A stretch of DNA of 13,668 nt from Nitrososphaerota archaeon (lineage in GTDB: Archaea; Thermoproteota; Nitrososphaeria; Nitrososphaerales; Gagatemarchaeaceae). Shown in pieces: positions 1 through 5,416 of this stretch (positions within the stretch are counted from its first letter, which is position 1; each line of letters starts with the position of its first letter). The position numbers were made by a program, and so were the translations under genes. The notes beneath the pieces are model-generated. The model ran no database searches. It worked only from the letters and a program-made list of their open reading frames with translations, and was not told the origin of the DNA. Location: the NCBI GenBank assembly GCA_016200025.1, contig JACQFO010000038.1, positions 1-13,668 of the forward strand, read 5' to 3'.

Positions 1-98
1 GCGCCCTTGATCGATTCGAAGGCGAGCTCAGCGACGTTGACGTCGGTCCTTTTGCCGAACCTAGAATGGCCGACCCCGACGATGGCGACCCGGGTCAT
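1..98 (-). CDS. Thiolase family protein (5' end only)
   Basis: This is the first 32 codons of a gene read leftwards that leaves the window. From the ATG at 98 the peptide begins MTRVAIVGVGHSRFGKR and continues through DVNVAELAFESIKGA. This matches the N-terminus of archaeal acetyl-CoA acetyltransferase / SCP-x-type thiolases, which open with (R/K)VAIVGVGxTxFGK followed by an ELAxEAxxxAL helix. These enzymes cleave or condense acyl-CoA thioesters; the active-site cysteine lies beyond the window. The gene begins 7 bases after the acyl-CoA dehydrogenase stop with a GAGGT ribosome-binding site in the gap, so the two are almost certainly co-transcribed as part of an acyl-CoA degradation operon. 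The family call rests on the N-terminal motif alone; the exact substrate cannot be told. Confidence 0.72.
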   Translation of the reverse strand, partial: MTRVAIVGVGHSRFGKRTDVNVAELAFESIKG

Positions 99-110
99 GG
101 GGACCTCACT
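99..110 (-). promoter_or_regulatory. Shine-Dalgarno site of the thiolase gene
   Basis: Read on the minus strand, the last bases of the upstream acyl-CoA dehydrogenase and the short gap give GTGAGGT a few bases before the ATG at 98. This purine-rich match to the 16S 3' end supports the ATG choice and translation from a polycistronic message. Confidence 0.55.
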
Positions 111-1266
111 CGCCGTCTAGAAGTTCCTTTGAGAGGATCCATCTCTGGACCTCAGAAGTCCCTTCAACTATATCAAGTATCTTCGCGTCGCGCATGTATC
201 TTTCGAGAGGGAGGGCCCTGCTGACCCCGTAGCCTCCATGGATCTGTATCGCCCTCTCCGCGACCCATACCGCTGTCTCGCTGGCGAAGTATTTCGCCAT
301 GGCCGCTTCCTTCATGAACTCCTCCCCGCTGTCGTGGAGGGTCGCGGCATGGTAGGTGAGGAGCTTTGCCGCCTTGGTCCTCGTGGCCATGTCGGCGAGC
401 ATGAACCTGATCACCCCTTGTTTGGAGAGAGGCCTGCCGAAGATCTTCCGCTTCACCGCGTAGTCGAGGGACTGGTCGAGCGCGGCCTCTGCGATTCCGA
501 CTGCAGCGGCTGCCGCACCGATCCTGGACTTGCCCAGGATGACCATGGCGATGAGGAACCCGTCCCCCTCGTGCCCGACCAGGTTCTCGGCGGGTATCCT
601 GCAGTTCTCGAAGACGAGCTCGGCTGTGGCCGTCCCCCTCGCTCCCATTACTTCGAGCTTCTGGCCGACCCTGAAACCGGGCGTCCCCTTCTCGACCACG
701 AACGCGCTTATGCCCGCGGCCCCGTCCTCCGCTGTCCCCGTCCTCGCGAAGAAGACGAGCAGGTCGGCGACTGCTCCCTTGGTGATGAATATCTTGGAAC
801 CGTTGATGACGTAGGAGTCCCCCTGCTTCTCCGCCTTGGTCGAGATCCCCGCTGCGTCCGAGCCGGCGCCGGGCTCGGTGAGGCCGTAGGCGCCTATGAT
901 GTCGCCTTTGACGAGTCCCGGGAGGTACTTCGACTTCTGGTCGTCTGACCCGTACAGCGACAATGCGCTCCCTGCGAGCCCGTTCTGGACGCCCATGATG
1001 AAGCTCGCCGAGAGGCTGGCCCGGGCGATCTCCTCCCCGACAATGACGGCCCCGGTCAGGTCCATGCCCAGGCCGCCGTATTCCTTGGGGACCGAGATCC
1101 CGAGGAGCCCATACTCTCCCATCTTCTTCTCCAGAGCAAAGGGGTACTCGTCGGACCTGTCGATCTTCTCGGCGAGGGGGAGGACCTCCCTGTTCGCAAA
1201 GTCCCGAGCCCACTTCTTCAGGTCCGCGTGTTCCTGGGTCAGTCGTATCTCCGGAAATTCTGGCAT
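106..1266 (-). CDS. Acyl-CoA dehydrogenase
   Basis: FAD-dependent dehydrogenase that makes trans-2-enoyl-CoA from a saturated acyl-CoA, passing electrons to ETF; cytoplasmic, first step of beta-oxidation or branched-chain acyl-CoA breakdown. The 386-residue product has the normal family length. Visible landmarks are the N-terminal helical domain (GLLGISVPKEYGGLG), the FAD/substrate signature YGLTEPGAGSD near residues 127-137, the VINGSKIFIT strand, the helical segment with RKIFGRPLSKQG, IQIHGGYGVSR, and the C-terminal IVEGTSEVQR. The last contains Glu368, aligned with the catalytic base of short/medium-chain enzymes. ATG at 1266 is chosen over a TTG at 1293 because the homologous region starts at MPEFPEIRL. 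The gene lies directly upstream of the thiolase and downstream of the racemase-like gene, which supports a shared pathway. Chain-length specificity is not readable from sequence alone. Confidence 0.93.
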   Translation of the reverse strand: MPEFPEIRLTQEHADLKKWARDFANREVLPLAEKIDRSDEYPFALEKKMGEYGLLGISVPKEYGGLGMDLTGAVIVGEEIARASLSASFIMGVQNGLAGSALSLYGSDDQKSKYLPGLVKGDIIGAYGLTEPGAGSDAAGISTKAEKQGDSYVINGSKIFITKGAVADLLVFFARTGTAEDGAAGISAFVVEKGTPGFRVGQKLEVMGARGTATAELVFENCRIPAENLVGHEGDGFLIAMVILGKSRIGAAAAAVGIAEAALDQSLDYAVKRKIFGRPLSKQGVIRFMLADMATRTKAAKLLTYHAATLHDSGEEFMKEAAMAKYFASETAVWVAERAIQIHGGYGVSRALPLERYMRDAKILDIVEGTSEVQRWILSKELLDGE

Positions 1267-1298
1267 GCCGCCTAGTGCCGACCGCCATTCCAAGTGGA

Positions 1299-1309
1299 GA
1301 TAACCTTTG
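1299..1309 (-). promoter_or_regulatory. Possible TATA box of the acyl-CoA dehydrogenase operon
   Basis: Minus-strand AAAGGTTATCT lies about 38 bases before the ATG at 1266, which would give a short leader. It sits in the 113-base gap after the racemase-like gene. It is a weak match, so co-transcription from the upstream gene remains possible. Confidence 0.3.
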
Positions 1310-1379
1310 TCCAGTCTTCCGGGGCGGTAACTCCACCAGATTCAGGTGCACAGCCTGTCCGCCATTGGACAACCTCTGC

Positions 1380-2525
1380 CTATTGGATGGTTCCGTTGCC
1401 TTTCAGCTTGGATATTGCGCTTCTTGAATAGCCGAGTTTTGTCATAAGCTCTTCGGTGTCCTCGCCCAGGGAAGGAGCCCTTGAGAACGGCCTCCTGCGC
1501 ATCCGGGGCCTTGACACGAGGGGGCCGTTGAGGGCCTTTTCTCCCTTCGCGACCTTGACCAGGGCCGACGCCCTATCTGCCCAGTCGCTCGTGAGAGCCT
1601 CTTCCACGGTCAAGACCGGGGTCACGCAGGTGTCCCTGCTCATCAGCAGCGCCCCCCACTCGTCCCTCGCGCGAGTCGCGAAGATTTCCCTGAGCCTCTT
1701 CGTCACCTCGCGCCTCTCCTTCGGGGTGCCGAACCTCTTGTCCTCGAGCTCTGGGGCGCCGAGGGCGATGACCAGGTTGCGCCAGAAGGGCTCCTCGATC
1801 GCCGCGACAGCGACGTGCTTTCCGTCAGAGGTCTGGTAGAGGTTGTAGTAGGGCGTCGAGCCAAAGATTAGGCTCTGGCCCCTGGCCGGGGGCCTTCCCG
1901 TTGCGATGTAGGCTGAGGCGGGGATGACCATCAGCGAGAGGAGCGACCCTACTATGGGCACATCGATGTAGACCGGCCTCTTGCGCCCCGCCAGGGCCCC
2001 CAGAATCCCCAGGGCGGCGTACATCCCCGAGGCCATGTCGCCGAGCTGCAGAAGGGGGACCTCTGTGCTGGGAGAATAGCCCAGGGTCCCAGCCATGGAC
2101 TGGAAGTTGATGTCGTGCCCGGGCATCGAGCTGAGTTTGCTGCGCTGGCCGTAGGCGGAGATTGAACAGTAGACGATCCCGGGGTTGACCTTGCGGACCT
2201 GGTCAAAGGAGAAGCCGAGCTTGCTCATGACGCCGGGCCTGAACCCCTCGATGAAGACGTCCGCCCCCCTGAGCAGGCGCCGCAGGACCTCCTTGCCCTC
2301 CTTCGACTTCAGGTCTATCCCGATGCTCAGCTTGTTGCGGTTGACCGTGGCGTGCGCCGGGCTCCTGCCGTCCTTTGTGGGGGGCGTGGCCCGCATGTAG
2401 TCCCCGATTCCGGGCTGCTCGACCTTCACGACCTCGGCGCCCATGTCGGACAAGAGCATGGTGCAGAAGCCTCCGGGGAGTAGGCGGGTGGCGTCGATAA
2501 TCCTGATAGCGTCTAGGAAACCCAC
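1380..2525 (-). CDS. Family III CoA-transferase fold protein, alpha-methylacyl-CoA racemase-like
   Basis: A 381-residue CaiB/BaiF-superfamily protein. The N-terminus (IRIIDATRLLPGGFCTMLLSDMGAEVVKVE) is the CoA-binding Rossmann half, followed by NRNKLSIGIDLK and VFIEGFRPGVM. Family members are either formyl/carnitine-type CoA-transferases or alpha-methylacyl-CoA racemases. Three positions favour a racemase: GHDINF with His137, LGDM with Asp163, and AAIE with Glu244. These correspond to the His/Asp/Glu set of the mycobacterial racemase, and the STPYYNLYQTSDGKHVAV context also fits. Such a racemase converts 2R- to 2S-methylacyl-CoA so that acyl-CoA dehydrogenase can act, which fits the next gene. 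The start is GTG at 2525, about 29 bases from a TATA-like box. CoA-transferase activity cannot be excluded. Confidence 0.85.
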   Translation of the reverse strand: MGFLDAIRIIDATRLLPGGFCTMLLSDMGAEVVKVEQPGIGDYMRATPPTKDGRSPAHATVNRNKLSIGIDLKSKEGKEVLRRLLRGADVFIEGFRPGVMSKLGFSFDQVRKVNPGIVYCSISAYGQRSKLSSMPGHDINFQSMAGTLGYSPSTEVPLLQLGDMASGMYAALGILGALAGRKRPVYIDVPIVGSLLSLMVIPASAYIATGRPPARGQSLIFGSTPYYNLYQTSDGKHVAVAAIEEPFWRNLVIALGAPELEDKRFGTPKERREVTKRLREIFATRARDEWGALLMSRDTCVTPVLTVEEALTSDWADRASALVKVAKGEKALNGPLVSRPRMRRRPFSRAPSLGEDTEELMTKLGYSRSAISKLKGNGTIQ

Positions 2526-2547
2526 GGCAGGAGGTCGGTCGCGAGCG

Positions 2548-2562
2548 AATAAAGCCTAAATC
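2548..2562 (-). promoter_or_regulatory. TATA-like promoter of the racemase-like gene
   Basis: On the minus strand TTTAGGCTTTATTC is centred about 29 bases before the GTG at 2525. This spacing puts the transcript start at or within a few bases of the start codon, that is, a leaderless message. No Shine-Dalgarno site is placed before the GTG, which agrees. Confidence 0.5.
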
Positions 2563-2674
2563 GGAGGCGCCCGGCGAGTGCCCGACGATGAGGTGAACGC
2601 CGTCCCAGTCATAGCCCGGGTTAGCTCCATGGGCAGATGATGATCTCGCGACGATACCGAGTCAAAACAGTCCT

Positions 2675-2684
2675 AGCCTAAATA
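2675..2684 (+). promoter_or_regulatory. TATA-like promoter of the small RHH gene
   Basis: AGCCTAAATA lies about 30 bases before the TTG start at 2710, the expected spacing for a leaderless archaeal transcript. Confidence 0.45.
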
Positions 2685-2709
2685 CGGGCAGAGCCTGGCG
2701 CATCTGAAG

Positions 2710-2895
2710 TTGGCGAAGACAGTGAGGGTGCACGATGACACGCACGAGGTGCTAAAGTTGTTGAAGGCGCAAAGACGGAGCGCGAGCCTTGACGAAGTGA
2801 TCAGGGAGATGGTGAAGTCCTCGACCGGGGTCCCTGTCGGCAAGCCGAGGGGGATGGCTCGGACTGACAGGATCACCTCCTACCTCCCCGATTGA
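2710..2895 (+). CDS. Small ribbon-helix-helix / antitoxin-like protein
   Basis: A 61-residue protein starting at TTG, with a leaderless-type promoter just upstream. Residues 1-34 (AKTVRVHDDTHEVLKLLKAQRRSASLDEVIREMVK) have the pattern of small archaeal RHH proteins: a beta strand with alternating residues (KTVRVHDDTH), a first helix (EVLKLLKAQRR), a turn and a second helix (SLDEVIREMVK). Such proteins dimerise through the strand and usually bind DNA, either as antitoxins of VapB type or as free-standing regulators. The C-terminal third is basic and Gly/Pro-rich and has no clear fold. No toxin gene of PIN or RelE type is adjacent, so the antitoxin label is not supported by context. The target is unknown. 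Confidence 0.72.
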   Translation: MAKTVRVHDDTHEVLKLLKAQRRSASLDEVIREMVKSSTGVPVGKPRGMARTDRITSYLPD

Positions 2896-2905
2896 CCGGC
2901 AAGAC

Positions 2906-2914
2906 AGAAATACG
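2906..2914 (+). promoter_or_regulatory. Possible TATA box of the 48-residue gene
   Basis: AGAAATACG lies about 30 bases before the ATG at 2939 and could give a near-leaderless transcript. The match is weak, and co-transcription with the gene ending at 2895 is equally possible. Confidence 0.3.
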
Positions 2915-2938
2915 AAGGAGATTCGCAGCCCGAGGCGC

Positions 2939-3085
2939 ATGGCAAAGTTCGACGGAATTGTGGGCAAGGCCCTCCTGACTGTGGAGGAGAAGGAGAACGA
3001 GCTGACCCTCGTCTTCGCAGACAACAGGTTTCTCTTCGTCAAGCTCGACAACGGGAAGATCAGGTCAGACAGCGTCCCTGAGTAG
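2939..3085 (+). CDS. 48-residue protein of unknown function
   Basis: I do not recognise this protein. It opens with ATG at 2939 and reads MAKFDGIVGKALLTVEEKE, then LTLVFADNRFLFVKLDNGKI, ending RSDSVPE and a TAG at 3083-3085. The composition is that of a real soluble protein: alternating hydrophobic and charged residues suggest three or four beta strands, and there is no arginine/proline-rich bias of the kind produced by out-of-frame reading of GC-rich DNA. A TATA-like box is suitably placed upstream. It lies 43 bases after the small RHH gene on the same strand and ends 2 bases before the stop of the convergent hydrolase gene. The gene is probable, the function unknown. Confidence 0.6.
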   Translation: MAKFDGIVGKALLTVEEKENELTLVFADNRFLFVKLDNGKIRSDSVPE

Positions 3086-3087
3086 GG

Positions 3088-3741
3088 CTACTCCTCTTCG
3101 AGAATTTCGACCCGGGTCGTGCCTCCGACCAGTCGTTTGAACCTCTCGGCGTCTGCGACCGACCCAACTATCCTCCCGTAGTGCATGGGTATGACCACCT
3201 TGGCTTTCATCGCCTTGGCTGCGTCCGCCGCCTCCTCCGCGGTCATGACGTAGGTCCCGGACACGGGCAGGAAGGCTACGTCAACGTCAAGGGCCTTCAT
3301 CTCAGGGGTCGCATCACTGTCGCCCGAGTGGTAGAACCTCACCCCGTCGAGGGTCACGACATAGCCGACCCTGCCGTCAGCCCTCGGGTGGAAGACCATG
3401 CCCGGCTCCCTGTACTTGTTCAGGTTGTACGCGGGGACGGCTTCGATGAAGACCCCCTTCACCTCGGACCTGGACCCCGGCTCGACGAACTTCTTTTCCA
3501 GCGGGAACTTGGAGAGGGGCTTCTCGCAGATTCTCGGGGCGATTACAGTCGAGGAGGGGCTGGTGAGCCTGGCGATGTCATCGTCGCTCAAATGGTCGCT
3601 GTGCTCGTGGGAGATCAGGAGGACGTCGGCCTTGTAGTTGCCCTTGGCCTTGAAGGGGTCGATGACGACGACCTTGGAGCCCTGAAGAACGAATGAATCA
3701 TGCCCAAGCCAGTGGACCTTGACGTCTTTGTAAGCCCACAA
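3088..3741 (-). CDS. Metal-dependent hydrolase, metallo-beta-lactamase fold (UPF0173-like)
   Basis: A 217-residue single-domain protein of the L-ascorbate-6-phosphate-lactonase-like / UPF0173 group, cytoplasmic, with unknown natural substrate. It begins VKVHWLGHDSFVL and carries the metal-binding motif HEHSDH at residues 45-50, YHSGDSD with His138 and Asp141, and IPMHYG with His187. These supply the ligands for two metal ions, probably zinc, so the enzyme should be catalytically competent. The start is a TTG at 3741, 12 bases after the stop of the upstream inactive proteasome beta gene; no better start lies before the first strand. The TTG is in the same frame as that upstream gene, separated by its TAG and four codons. 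The tight spacing implies one operon. The specific reaction is not inferred. Confidence 0.88.
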   Translation of the reverse strand: MWAYKDVKVHWLGHDSFVLQGSKVVVIDPFKAKGNYKADVLLISHEHSDHLSDDDIARLTSPSSTVIAPRICEKPLSKFPLEKKFVEPGSRSEVKGVFIEAVPAYNLNKYREPGMVFHPRADGRVGYVVTLDGVRFYHSGDSDATPEMKALDVDVAFLPVSGTYVMTAEEAADAAKAMKAKVVIPMHYGRIVGSVADAERFKRLVGGTTRVEILEEE

Positions 3742-3753
3742 TTCCTGAGCCAG

Positions 3754-4353
3754 CTAGAGGTTCAGCGCTTCCTCTCTGATGCCGGTCCGGTCCACGGATA
3801 GGATGTCGATCCCGTTGCCGCTCATGGCGTCTCTGGCGACGGCCGCCCTGATGGCCGAGACCAGCAGGTCGCGGGCGTCCTTCTGGGCCATGTTGGGGCT
3901 GTAGCCTGCCTCGACGACCCCGATTGCCGTCTCTTCGCCTGTGCCCACGGTGGCATATTGGTCTGAGATGACGCTGCCGAGCGGGTCCAGGACGTAGACG
4001 ATGGGCTTCGAGCCCACGCCGCCTATGATGACCTGGGTCAACAGCGGGGCGTACCTGTTCTGAAACATGAGAGTGGACATCAGCTTTGCCACCGAGTTGG
4101 GCTTTAGTGACTTCCTCGACTCTAGCTCCTTGAGTTTGGAGTAGACTGCGACCTCCTTCACTAGATTCTGCATGTCTGCGACCATCCCCGCGCAGACTGC
4201 GCCTACGTTGTCGGTCACTTTGAAGACCTTCCTGCCTGACTTGCTCCTGACGAAGCTTCCCAGTGTGATCCTCCTCTCCGCGCCTAGGACGACTCCGTCC
4301 TTGTAGGCGATGCCGACTGCGGTGGCGCCGGGTAGATACGCTTCGTAGGACAT
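3754..4353 (-). CDS. psmB: Proteasome subunit beta, predicted catalytically inactive
   Basis: A 199-residue beta subunit of the 20S core particle. The fold is clear from AVGIAYKDGVVLGAERRITLGS, VCAGMVADMQNLV, IIGGVGSKPIVYVLDPLGS, TGEETAIGVVEAGY and ARDAMSGNGIDILSV. In active subunits the sequence reads G-T-T-T-V-G and the first Thr becomes the nucleophile after propeptide cleavage. Here it reads G9-A10-T11-A12-V13-G14, so Thr1 is Ala. Asp17 is Glu (E26) and Ser129 is Thr (T138), while Lys33 is kept (K42). The subunit therefore should neither self-process nor cleave peptides. Pairs of one active and one inactive beta subunit are known from Crenarchaeota such as Sulfolobus; this one probably shares rings with the active subunit encoded at 12536. 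It has its own promoter and is followed by the hydrolase gene. Confidence 0.92.
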   Translation of the reverse strand: MSYEAYLPGATAVGIAYKDGVVLGAERRITLGSFVRSKSGRKVFKVTDNVGAVCAGMVADMQNLVKEVAVYSKLKELESRKSLKPNSVAKLMSTLMFQNRYAPLLTQVIIGGVGSKPIVYVLDPLGSVISDQYATVGTGEETAIGVVEAGYSPNMAQKDARDLLVSAIRAAVARDAMSGNGIDILSVDRTGIREEALNL

Positions 4354-4381
4354 CGGACTTCAAGCCGAGCGACAAGTCGCG

Positions 4382-4391
4382 CCTTTTTAGA
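4382..4391 (-). promoter_or_regulatory. TATA-like promoter of the inactive beta-subunit gene
   Basis: Minus-strand TCTAAAAAGG is centred about 33 bases before the ATG at 4353, predicting a leader of only a few bases. The core TAAAAAGGC is identical to the promoter element of the active beta-subunit gene. Confidence 0.55.
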
Positions 4392-4436
4392 CATTGTGTT
4401 GCGGCGGGCGGCTGGGCTGGACTTGCCAGACCTCTG

Positions 4437-5411
4437 TTATCTTCGTTTGTGGTTCCTCTTGGTCCTCCCAAGAAGGATCACAAGACCCGAGACTGACAGC
4501 CCCAGGACGTTGTTCACGACGGGGACGCCGGCCAGGACATAGGGCCTGAGGGGGTTGATGATTTGCAAGTTGATCTCCTTGGTGTCGAACGCCAGGATTG
4601 AAAGGAAGAACACGAAGGAAAGGAAGGAGCAGACGATGACCCCTCGCCTCGCCGCCGCCATCACGGGGAGGCTGTGGAGGCCAGCCACCACGACCCCGAG
4701 AAACCCAACGACAAAGAAGGCGGCTGATACGCTACCGAACCCGAGGCCATACCTGTCGCCGTAGTAGAAGACGTTGAATACGTTCGCCCAATCTAGGAGA
4801 CTGGGACTCCAGGCGTAGGCAACGTCTCTGACAGCGAAAGGTATGACCAACATCACCATCGAATAGAGGAACCATAGGCCAAGAGAACCGAGGCCGATCG
4901 TCAACGACGCCCTTGCGATCCAGCCGGGCACGCTGAGCGATGGGTCGCGGAACTTCCCGCTGAGACGCCAGAGAGCCAGCACCGCGCCGGAGACAAGCAG
5001 TGCCTCGACGATTTCGAGCCCCGTCCTTTCGAACCAGGAAGGTCTGAACACGATCTCCCTGCCGATTGCAAATTCGTAGGCAGCGAGCAGGGCTGCGACC
5101 AGGCCCAAGACGACAAAGGACACCTGCCAACGCGGCCCGACCGTCACGACCAGGGCTACGAAGAGGCAGAAGATGGACAGGACTGAAGCGTTGGTGTAGA
5201 GCCCGCGAAGAGCTTCCGACTGCCCGTATGATGCCCACTCGGAGAGGGCCCGGGCGAGGCATTCGCTGTTCCCCGCGCACGATTGAATGTTCTGCGGTTT
5301 GATGGCTACCGTGGCCAGAGCCAGGGCCGCGAACACGGTCGAGAGGACGATGAAAAAGAGGGTGAGTGAGCCCGCGACGAGCCTGAGTGTCTTGCGCTCA
5401 GTTCTGCGCAA
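4437..5411 (-). CDS. Polytopic membrane protein of unknown function
   Basis: I do not recognise this family. The 324-residue product shows about eight hydrophobic segments, at roughly residues 11-36, 73-93, 96-118, 129-149, 168-192, 226-246, 255-275 and 292-315, and ends in a basic tail (GRTKRNHKRR) that is likely cytoplasmic. The loop between helices 1 and 2 holds two cysteines (C45, C51) that could form a disulfide outside the cell. The helix 5-6 loop is rich in aromatic residues (WSPSLLDWANVFNVFYYGDRYG). No transporter or enzyme signature is visible. The start is TTG at 5411, 5 bases after the rtcA stop, with GGTAGGGCGG immediately before it, so translation is probably coupled to rtcA. A functional link to RNA repair is not implied by the sequence. 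Confidence 0.8.
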   Translation of the reverse strand: MRRTERKTLRLVAGSLTLFFIVLSTVFAALALATVAIKPQNIQSCAGNSECLARALSEWASYGQSEALRGLYTNASVLSIFCLFVALVVTVGPRWQVSFVVLGLVAALLAAYEFAIGREIVFRPSWFERTGLEIVEALLVSGAVLALWRLSGKFRDPSLSVPGWIARASLTIGLGSLGLWFLYSMVMLVIPFAVRDVAYAWSPSLLDWANVFNVFYYGDRYGLGFGSVSAAFFVVGFLGVVVAGLHSLPVMAAARRGVIVCSFLSFVFFLSILAFDTKEINLQIINPLRPYVLAGVPVVNNVLGLSVSGLVILLGRTKRNHKRR

Positions 5412-5416
5412 CCGCC

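Larger units (their letters stand above)
2526..2709. other. Intergenic region with divergent promoters
   Basis: This 184-base stretch separates the minus-strand racemase-like gene from the plus-strand ribbon-helix-helix gene. It holds a TATA-like box for each. The AGCCTAAAT string occurs twice on the plus strand, at 2553-2561 and 2675-2683. I see no open frame, no tRNA and no convincing hairpin terminator in it. Confidence 0.5.

Noticed and set aside
238..948. Long plus-strand frame opposite the acyl-CoA dehydrogenase
   Set aside because: Its composition is Arg/Gly/Pro/Leu-rich with no family motif, as expected from the antisense of a GC-rich gene. The same reasoning removes the long frames at 9065-9964, 10749-11552, 11568-12140 and 12533-13114.
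2614..2690. tRNA-like stretch starting GCCCGGGTTAGCTCC, with a partly complementary ATACGGGC 76 bases on
   Set aside because: Only five of seven acceptor pairs plus one G-U form. There is no D-stem partner, no five-base anticodon stem with seven-base loop and no T-arm motif. The likeness is chance.
2637..2707. Possible C/D box small RNA (ATGATGA at 2637, CTGA at 2704)
   Set aside because: No C' box, no terminal stem next to the boxes, and the D box falls at the start of the RHH gene. The motifs are too short to support a call.
4381..4390. T-rich run as a transcription terminator after the membrane-protein gene
   Set aside because: The T run is on the plus strand only. On the transcribed minus strand it reads TAAAAAGG and is placed as a promoter for the beta-subunit gene.
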